Assembly (NCBI GenBank): GCA_037176905.1
Contig: JBBBWG010008669.1
Coordinates: forward strand, 1 to 23,990
Direction of reading: 5' to 3'
Length of the DNA: 23,990 nt
Source of the DNA: Azolla pinnata
Taxonomy: Eukaryota > Streptophyta > Polypodiopsida > Salviniales > Salviniaceae
Shown: piece after piece, positions 17,791-23,990 of the stretch
How the letters are laid out: every line of letters starts with the position of its first letter
How positions within the stretch are numbered: the first letter of the stretch is position 1
Notes under the pieces: generated by a model
Told to the model about the DNA's origin: nothing
The model's database searches: none
The model's input: only the letters and a program-made list of their open reading frames with translations
Program-made: the position numbers and the translations under genes

Positions 17791-18964
17791 AACTAGGTAA
17801 AAGATGGATGATTCAGAAACACAGAAGCATGTTTCTCTAGAGCAAGGGAAGATAAATTCATTAGTGGCATCTTTAAAGTATGAGTGGAGATGTGAGCTCA
17901 ATTGCAATGTTGTTTCCAATAACACTAGGAAAAACAAGAGAGATGACCTTTATTATTAAACCCACTATTTACTAATGAGGAAAATGAAAGATTTCGATAT
18001 ATGACCAAATGGAATTGGAGTTAAATGGCAGACGGTCCAATCGCATCATTAGCAACTTGGAAGGTCTTCATGCAAATTCATGAAAGGGTGAAATTACAAC
18101 AAATAAAAGGGATCAAAAGAGTGCAGATGAGAGAACTTCTCCAAGGGAAATGGCGATTACAAGAAAATTCTCAGAGCTTGGGACAGAAATGAGAACCTTG
18201 GCTTTTAGATAATAAGACTGTAACCCCAAATCCACTTTACAAGGAGGAAACTTAACATTGTTTTCTATCGATGAAGAGGAAGGTACATGAAATAAAAAAT
18301 GGATCAAAGTAAATGTGTTGTCTTATATAAGAAGAATAAATGGACTAATAACCCCTCATTAGATAAACTTTAGGAAGAGAGTCATGTATGTGTATATGGT
18401 TTAGTCTCTCTAGCCAAGATCTAGTGGGATCCAAGCAAGCTTAGTGGAATGAAAAGTACAAAACAAAGATAAATGCTTTCGGTTGTTCCAATACACCATA
18501 TGGTTGGGATAAGACTTATTGGTAAAATTACCGTTTATAGAAGGATGAGAGAAGGGGAGAAGGCAATAGAGGAAGGAGAAGGAGAGGATGAACTATGACT
18601 GCCTCTAGGAGGAATAACAATACGATTGATCAAAGGGCCAATTGCAACATAATAGACCATAGGAGCTGTTGGACCATTGCTGAACATAGAGATAGATAGT
18701 TGTGCAACACTCGAAGCCGTATAAGGTGGTGTAGGCAACCTTTGGTGCATCGGAGCAAAGCAATCCAACTACTTCACAAGGACGAGTGTTTCGAGTACAA
18801 CTATCTGAGGCAAATAAGAGACGTTTGCTTGTAGAAGTGAATAGAATACCAACACTTTTTGTATCTGCAAGGTGTTTGGTTCGTGGCCAGGGCGCAAAGA
18901 GTTGTGTGATATGTTATAGGTTTCCTTTGATGTTGATGTTAGTAGAATAGAGAAAGTCCATAAT
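17791..18964. other. Decayed sequence, probably LINE-derived
   Basis: No open frame of note. The 200-300 bp before 18965 may be the 5' part of LINE ORF1, since its frame pieces lead into that reading frame, but no domain was recognised. A purine-rich patch lies at 18541-18590. Confidence 0.3.
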
Positions 18965-19662
18965 TTGGATTATGACTATTACCATGTCACTTTTAATAGA
19001 CCAAAATCTGTTCCAAAGGTTATGGCTATGAACACATTGGATGTGCTTGGTAATCGAATATTGTTTTCCCCATGGCTGTATGGGTTTAATCCCAAAGAAG
19101 TTGCGGAAAGAAGGGAAAAGATATTATCGATAACTGCTTTGTTTCCAAACTTAAGGTATGAGTATTTGCCATTTCTAGATGTGATAGGTTCTTCTTTGAG
19201 AGCTGTAATTCAAGTGAGGAATGGCCCTCCGGACATTCCAACAATCAAGTTATTGGTTCAAAATATAGAGGTGTTGCCCTCGACTATATTTCTACTATTA
19301 ATTGATGCATTTTATGTGGAACAAAAGGTGTAATATTAAAGATTGTCGAGACAATGCCCCTATTATAAGAAGACAAGGCATATTGTTAAAGATTGAGTGT
19401 CAAGTTGCTAAAGGAACAAGGTGCAAATGACAAGAAAGATGGGTGGAAGAATGTGATTGGAGGGTGGTCCTCTTTTACAACCTTTGGGTGGCAAGATTCA
19501 AGAAGGTGGTATACTGTGGTTTGGAAAAACATGGGCTTTGTTAAAATGGGACAACAAGCGGTGCCATTGTCCAATCCATTTCAATTAAAGGATGAAGATG
19601 TGCAAATGGTACTTGAGGAGAATGCATCGAAAGAAGAGATGCAAAGTAGCTCACGAGGATGA
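18965..19662 (+). pseudogene. LINE ORF1-like protein (DUF4283 plus zinc knuckle)
   Basis: The frame opened at 18965 reads DYDYYHVTFNRPKSVPKVM, LGNRILFSPWLYGFNP, LRYEYLPFLDVIGSSL and LLIDAFYVEQKV, the layout of the DUF4283 nucleic-acid-binding region in LINE ORF1 (Gag-like) proteins. After stops at 19331 and 19337 the same frame continues into CPYYKKTRHIVKD-stop (19355-19396), a CCHC knuckle whose second Cys is Tyr and whose last Cys is a TGA. From 19393 another frame gives a WKNVIGGWSSF region of the variable C-terminus. ORF1 coats the LINE RNA. This copy is inactive. Confidence 0.65.
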
Positions 19663-20032
19663 GCAAATGTGTCATACTAATCTCAACGATGGGGAACTTA
19701 ACGTTTTCGTGCAACAGGAGATACAAGAGAGATATGAAAACTCTCAAGTAATTCCATAGTTGGACGCGGGAGTATTGAAGGAAGTAGACAAGGGCTTTAT
19801 AATAGTTGTTATGGACGGGGATGTGGGTGCTTGTAATGGGAACCAACAAAGGGAGTAGTTGAGGCTAGAAAGGGGAGGAGTAACGATGCCCTTGGGAAGA
19901 TTTTCAAAGCCATCCTTTGTTGTAGCTAAGTTAGTTACAATTAGGACTAGGCAACATATGGTGTTTAAACCTGCTCGATTAAAGAAACTGGGAGAGAAAG
20001 GGGGAGAGGTTGTGCATAAACCCTCTTAACAT
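19663..20032 (+). other. LINE inter-ORF and ORF1 tail, no gene seen
   Basis: Broken frames without recognisable domains lie between the ORF1 remnant and the ORF2 start at 20033. The order and spacing fit the distal ORF1 and inter-ORF region of one LINE. Confidence 0.35.
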
Positions 20033-20257
20033 ATGAGAATCATCTCATGGCATATTTGTGGGACATTTGACACCTTGTACAAGAAATATAATTAGGATAG
20101 ATTAAGGTTAGAGTTAAAAAAGTGGTTGGTGGGAGGGCAAATTGATGTGCCTCTCATTCAAGAACACCATTTAGATGATGAAAAGATTGTAAGATATGGT
20201 TATTTCCTACTAGGGCAATGACTTTCCTTTTGGTCGGCTGCTTATGGTCAAAATGAA
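20033..20257 (+). pseudogene. LINE ORF2 start: endonuclease N-terminus
   Basis: From the ATG at 20033 one frame runs without shifts for 75 codons: MRIISWHICGTFDTL, LRLELKKWL, VPLIQEHHLDDEKI, then LSFWSAAYGQNER. This is the start of the apurinic/apyrimidinic-type endonuclease of LINE ORF2, with the usual SWN-x-RG changed to SWHICG and the metal-binding Glu retained in IQEHH. Two in-frame stops, TAG and TGA, interrupt it; the TGA probably replaces Trp. It ends abruptly at about 20257, where GC-rich gypsy sequence begins. Confidence 0.7.
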
Positions 20258-20849
20258 CGCACCAGCGGTTCAGACCGTTGAACTGGTACCAGTCCAGAAT
20301 CGGGGACAAGGAAATCACAACCGGTTCAATAACGGCAACCGCGGCGGACGACCGTTTCAGCGTAGGGGTCGGCCCTAGTTCCAAAATAGTCACTTCCGGC
20401 AGGAAGAGGCCGACCAGCGCCAGGAAGCCGGTCCGTCCAGGTCATAGGGGAATCGGCGGTGGGAACGACGAAGACTGGGAAAGGACCAACTTTGCTTTCG
20501 TTGCTGTCAACCCAGACACTTCGCGGTGGATTGCCCATACCCTCCCCCTGGCCAAGCGTCCCACCAGGGGGAAGCGTCGTCAAGTAAAGGCCCGGCGGTG
20601 GGCCTTATAACGCCATCCGTACAATTGGTGACAACGCGCAGCCGTGCTCGAACGAAACAATGGACAGAACAGGATAGAGTCCGCGAGCGGGCGCAACAAT
20701 GGGTGGAAGCGGCGAATGCACTGCAATCCGCCGAAATTCCGATCCTGAGTGCACTAAGTACGGCGAATGGCAAGCATGCGGTTTCGGAACCCGCGGGTAC
20801 TTCTGACCGCGAAATAGAGCCCGACATTTCGGATCTAGCAGGCATCTAG
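20253..20849 (+). pseudogene. Ty3/gypsy Gag C-terminus with CCHC knuckle
   Basis: One frame runs through NRGQGNHNRFNNGNRGGRPF, an Arg/Gln/Glu-rich stretch, the nucleocapsid knuckle CFRCCQPRHFAVDC (Cys-X2-Cys-X4-His-X4-Cys, coding 20493-20534), a PYPPPGQ segment, and an Arg/Gln/Glu helical tail ending at TAG 20847-20849. Internal stops are TAG at 20376-20378 and 20445-20447. The nucleocapsid binds the retroelement RNA. GC content is clearly higher than in the DNA to its left. The Gag N-terminus is missing. The same frame continues after the last stop into the protease, as expected of a Gag-Pro-Pol polyprotein. Confidence 0.75.
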
Positions 20850-21093
20850 ATCACAATTACGTTGGAATAGTTGTTGCGGTTAGTACCGAGATTTCGAGAA
20901 GGGATCCGACGTACCCTAGAGGGTACAACGACGACGACGACACCCGCAGTACAACTCACTAAAGTCGACCAACGCGTAATGGACTGCGAATGCCCAAGTA
21001 TGGAAGCCATTGTAGGCGAGCAGAGGTTCGCAGGAATCTTAATCGACGGAGGATCCGGCGTCAATGTGATCAGCATGGCCACATGTCGGCAGC
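20850..21093 (+). pseudogene. Ty3/gypsy protease
   Basis: Frame-continuous with Gag after TAG codons at 20847 and 20868. It contains a short ACG/Thr run, then FAGILIDGGSGVNVIS, the retropepsin active site in the D-G-G-S-G form seen in many plant gypsy elements in place of D-S/T-G. The flap and C-terminal part are gone: within about 15 codons after the active site the sequence jumps to reverse transcriptase in another frame, so an internal deletion removed the protease end and RT start. Confidence 0.7.
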
Positions 21094-21718
21094 CCGATCG
21101 TGGTGGTGCCGAAGAAAAATGGCAAGCTGATGGTCTGCGTCAATTATCGGAAACTAAACGCAGCAACCATCACAGACGCTTTTCCCCTACCTTTTACTAA
21201 CGGGGTACTTGACACGGTAGCTGGGCACGAGATGAACAACTTTTTGGACGGATTCATCGGATATAATTAGATTTGGATGGCCGAAGAGGATTTGGAAAAG
21301 ACCGCGTTCATCACAGAATGGGGCGTCTTTGTGGCAGTCGCCATGATGTTCGAACTTAAGACGGCCCCGGCTACATTCCAGCGGATTATCATGGAGATCT
21401 TTGAGGAATATATCCCTGGATTTATGCAAGTATTCCTAGACGATTCGGAGTCTTCGGAATGCGTAAGGCGCACTTGCAGCACGTCTAGTTATGCCTGAAA
21501 AAGTGCAGGGAAGCGCGACTGAGCCTTAATCCGGCAAAGTGTGCCTTCGTAGTCACCAGTGGGATGCTGCTTGGCCACATTGTTAGCAAGGATGGAATTG
21601 CGATGGACCCTGACAAGGTCAAGGCTATTCTTGAAGCTCCAGCGCCGCACAACCCCTTTGTTCCAAAGGACGGTTCGGGCGAGGCTTCGGAAGAAGTCTC
21701 GGCCATGAACACGAAGTA
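21094..21718 (+). pseudogene. Ty3/gypsy reverse transcriptase (deleted, stops)
   Basis: It reads PIVVVPKKNGKLMVCVNYRK, AATITDAFPLPF, NNFLDGFIGYN-stop-IW, EKTAFITEWGVFVAV, LKTAPATFQRIIMEIF and GFMQVFLDD in one frame with a TAG at 21268-21270, then shifts to HLQHV-stop-LCLKKC, LSLNPAKCAF, LLGHIVSKDGIAMDPDKV and EAPAPH. This is the fingers-palm-thumb order of gypsy RT. The palm motif appears as FLDD followed by Ser in place of the usual aromatic or hydrophobic residue. RNase H and integrase are missing after 21660. Inactive. Confidence 0.85.
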
Positions 21719-21973
21719 AAGCAGATGTACCTTTATGGCGGGACATCGATAAGGTCGTACTAGGCTGATGGACAGTAAGTACGACGGAGGACCCGCCGTA
21801 GTATGCCTTTCGTAAGGTGACAGAAGTGGTGACGCGACTGTATCAGGCAGAGAGACCGTAGATACGACGACTCAGAAGGACTTGAGTCGAGCTCGGAGGA
21901 ATCCGAGTTGGATTTCGCGAAGGGTACGAGAGTGGCTCATGAAGGAGGAAGAAAACAGGATGGAAGGAGAACG
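21719..21973 (+). other. Non-coding GC-rich junction with purine tract
   Basis: No recognised domain. A purine-rich tract (about 21940-21972) precedes the short-repeat region and could be the polypurine tract of the gypsy element, which would put an LTR start at about 21974 (TGCGG). This is a guess from base composition. Confidence 0.35.
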
Positions 21974-22175
21974 TGCGGAAAGTACGAATTCCGGAATAAG
22001 GCAGGAGATATCCGAATTCCACAACGGAGTGGAAAGTACGAATTCCGGACGGTGCGAAATTCCGCAAAGGTGCGGAAACTACGGAACTCCGCAAAGGTGC
22101 GGACATTACAAAATTCCGTTGAAGGCGCAGACAGTACGAATTCCGGAAACTATGAAATTCTGGAATTCTAGTGGA
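21974..22175 (+). repeat. Cluster of diverged 20-30 bp repeats
   Basis: Six or seven imperfect units share GTGCGGAAA-(G/C)TACG(A/G)A-(A/C)TTCCG followed by CAAAG or GGAAAC. Clear copies start near 21974, 22031, 22052, 22070, 22097 and 22125. Many carry internal symmetry, for example TGCGGA facing TCCGCA, so hairpins can form. It may be a U3 enhancer block of an LTR. The long minus-strand frame over it (21843-22256) is probably a repeat artefact. Confidence 0.65.
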
Positions 22176-22231
22176 ACAAGGGTTCGGAAACAGTGAGGAG
22201 AGATTTAGAAGATTTTCGCCAAGATTTGTTC

Positions 22232-22274
22232 GGCCGAATCCTCGGGATTCGATCATTTTAAGAGCCTCTTAAAA
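22232..22274. repeat. Two adjacent small inverted repeats
   Basis: CGAATCC at 22235-22241 pairs with GGATTCG at 22245-22251 (3-nt loop). Right after it TTTTAAGAG at 22256-22264 pairs with CTCTTAAAA at 22266-22274 around one base. The second is a near-perfect 19-bp palindrome. They might be a terminator or protein-binding sites in the LTR-like region. Confidence 0.6.
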
Positions 22275-22293
22275 CAATAAAAAGGAATAACGA

Positions 22294-22322
22294 TTGCACG
22301 TGTGGACAGGGTTGCACGTGTG
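22294..22322 (+). promoter_or_regulatory. Duplicated G-box (CACGTG)
   Basis: TTGCACGTGTG occurs at 22294-22304 and again at 22312-22322, an 18-bp step. CACGTG is the G-box core bound by plant bZIP and bHLH factors. The pair lies about 205-230 bp upstream of the TATA box at 22524. Confidence 0.5.
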
Positions 22323-22523
22323 AAAATCAGAATGTTCGCAGTGCTTTTCGAAATGATGTCGAAAAGTCATCATTACCTGGTATGGCAGTCTGCAAAAAGT
22401 AAAAGCAACGTGGACGGCGGAAGTTATTATTACTTTTCATGGCGTAGTGCCTTAATTACCAAGGATGGGCAACGCACACTATTCAACGAAAATATACGAT
22501 TTTTTTTAACCGTCGAGCCACCC

Positions 22524-22531
22524 TATAAATA
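22524..22531 (+). promoter_or_regulatory. TATA box upstream of the unknown frame
   Basis: TATAAATA in a CCC-TATAAATA-CC context, 76 bp before the ATG at 22607. A start of transcription near 22555 would leave a leader of about 50 nt. No primer binding site is visible between it and the ATG. Confidence 0.55.
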
Positions 22532-22606
22532 CCGACGTGTGGGCAGAGTGGTTTCCTTTTCTGTTATTCTTATTGCTGCGACGATATCGACTGCTGTTGA
22601 TCGAAG

Positions 22607-23908
22607 ATGAGGCTAAACGAACCCCTCTTCCCCCGACTGGTCAAACGCCTCAACCGCCGAGGTCTGGGCGGTTATCTATGCGTCACTCTCGCGACGCCAT
22701 GGGCAAACATGGAGGAGGCCCTGGCACAGACAGATGTCGACGAGATGTCGCCCGGGGCCGTCCGACCGTTTCTCGACTTGCTGGAAGGCGGTGAGAAAGG
22801 TGTCGGAACATACGAAGACTCCACCCTAGCAGAGTACTTCGGCGAATACTCGCCATCGACAAAGTCGTTCTGCATCGCCGGCAGACGGAGTACGGCATTC
22901 AAGGAGTACGCTATGTTTTGCGCGCAGTGAATGCTGCTGCAGCAGAACTCGTACAGCGTTATGAAGGTCCGCGACAGCCTGATTATCGCAGGCTGGGAGA
23001 ATCGCGACCTCGACTGGGCCGCCATCACCTCGGAAGCCCTGATCCGAGAAGTAACGGCGAGTCGGAAGAGCCGTGTGCCCGGCTTGGCGTACTGGCTGGG
23101 CATGTTCTACCCGCCACCACCGGGCAAGGAGCGACCCGGCAGTCGGAGCCGCGACCCCGCCAAGGGCAAGGGACTGGAGTTGCCCGCCCCAAAACTGATC
23201 TGGGAGATCGAACCGTCAGAATCATCGCCCGCTCCAGAACACATTCCGGAAGTGGCATATGTCGTGGAACAGCCGAAGAGACGGCGACTGCGACAACCAG
23301 AATCACGAGAGGAGGAAATGGGACGTACGATCCCAGTCGTACAGTTTCTGGCTAAGGGACCCCCGCGACGTACGACGGTTCGCGTCGTACCAATAGAAGG
23401 AGTCGAGTTGGCGACTCCAGAACCAGATTCCAGGGCGGTGCGACAGGCCGAGCCGCCGGCAGAGGTTGACGCCGAGCCGCTGGCAGACGCCGAGGTAGAG
23501 CCACTAGCAAAGGAGGAGGGGTTGCTGGCACCCGAGCTCCCTGTCGTACCTCAGCCGGAGTCAGGAGCGGCCACGGTAGCAGTGGAAGTGGAGACCATGG
23601 AGACCCAGATTCTGAGTTGGAATCTCGGAAAACTGATCCCGATCGTACCCCAGGTCTGGGATGTCGACACGCCGCAGGTCGGAGTAGAGGCAGCAGGATC
23701 GGACGTCGAAGTCGACATCATCATCCTGGATGATTCGGAGATAGCGCCTGCTGCGCCCGAACCCCCGAAGAAGTCACCGAAGGAGAAGCGGAAGAGAAAA
23801 CGGAAGAAATCGGCGCAACCGGAATCCGAAGGCCGTCTGGTCATTCGGTTGAAGACGGCAGGCCCCGCACAACCAGGGGAGGCCGCAGTGTCGAAAACGG
23901 GCATCTAA
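22607..23908 (+). pseudogene. Unrecognised 434-codon frame split by one TGA
   Basis: A single frame runs from ATG 22607 to TAA 23906-23908, interrupted only by TGA at 22928-22930 (context CAG-TGA-ATG). The first part (107 residues) is mixed; the second (325 residues if started at 22931) begins with a compact region (RDSLIIAGWENRDLDWAAI, VPGLAYWLGMFYPPPPG) and then becomes Pro/Glu/Ala-rich and presumably disordered, with repeated EPxADAEVEPLA-type phrases. Residues 261-270 read VDIIILDDSE, a good SUMO-interaction-like pattern, and 280-293 read KKSPKEKRKRKRKK, a strong basic nuclear-localisation-like stretch. High GC matches the gypsy block to the left. It may be an accessory ORF of a large gypsy element, or another element's protein. 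I do not recognise the family. The TGA could derive from CGA. Confidence 0.5.
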
Positions 23909-23990
23909 TGGCTGTGTTCACACTGTCCATAGCTGGACGGGCCATATTTGTAATATGCCGGAATGGCTGGTGCCCTAGCCTGGGGGTATA
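23909..23990 (+). other. Downstream of the unknown frame to the window edge
   Basis: Non-coding, with one small inverted repeat (CATATT-TGT-AATATG near 23941-23956). Nothing else was seen before the edge. Confidence 0.3.

Noticed and set aside
22231..22255. tRNA T-arm-like GAATCC segment
   Set aside because: Only a 7-bp hairpin is present; no acceptor, D or anticodon arms surround it.
21843..22256. 137-codon minus-strand reading frame
   Set aside because: It covers the diverged short-repeat region, and its repetitive Arg/Thr/Phe/Ser peptide only reflects those repeats.
22302..22610. 102-codon plus-strand frame before the unknown ORF
   Set aside because: It spans the G-box and TATA region; its codons show no domain, and it overlaps the putative promoter.
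22928..22930. Programmed stop-codon readthrough at TGA
   Set aside because: The following bases (ATG) do not match known readthrough contexts such as CTA or CAA; a simple nonsense change is more likely.

Overview
The window looks like nuclear DNA of a land plant. It holds one convincing intron-bearing host gene with GT-AG introns of about 0.5-1.2 kb. Around it lies a graveyard of nested Ty3/gypsy LTR retrotransposons and LINE-type non-LTR elements. No bacterial-style operon, rRNA, tRNA or CRISPR array was seen. The style of the GC-rich gypsy pol and of the LINEs makes me lean towards a seed-free plant (moss, lycophyte or fern), but this is an impression and needs a database search.

Layout. 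1-124 is a minus-strand gypsy protease scrap. 125-565 is a probable solo LTR. 655-1735 is the 3' end of a chromovirus (integrase C-terminus, chromodomain, polypurine tract, LTR), which appears to be inserted in the integrase of a second chromovirus (1736-2594) followed by its own degraded LTR (to about 3010). About 3510-4290 holds further LTR-like promoters and a tRNA-iMet-like primer binding site. 4670-5560 is a diverged tandem array of roughly 150-190 bp units. 5700-7226 is a 5'-truncated LINE ending in a short poly(A). 7227-13000 is the host gene: a purine-rich GAA/GAC leader, a probable leader intron, and five coding exons (7976-8098, 9219-9329, 10485-10652, 11702-11917, 12393-12860). They encode a predicted 361-residue protein with an eIF4B/eIF4H-like N-terminus, a charged helical segment, two CCHC zinc knuckles and a Gly/Tyr-rich repeat tail. 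13000-20257 is AT-rich and holds short tandem repeats, a 30-bp foldback, LINE pieces and a degraded gypsy reverse transcriptase. At about 20257 composition changes abruptly to GC-rich: a gypsy gag-protease-RT remnant (20253-21720), a promoter-like repeat region (21940-22600), and an unrecognised 434-codon reading frame (22607-23908) broken by one in-frame TGA.

The host gene is the only part likely to do cellular work; by its domains it probably binds RNA and may act near translation. Points worth a second look are heat-shock-element arrays upstream of the TATA boxes of two chromoviral LTRs, stop codons in the GC-rich element that nearly all look like CAG-to-TAG changes, the unknown frame with a SUMO-interaction-like motif beside a basic nuclear-localisation stretch, and an exact 393-bp tandem duplication inside intron 2 of the host gene.
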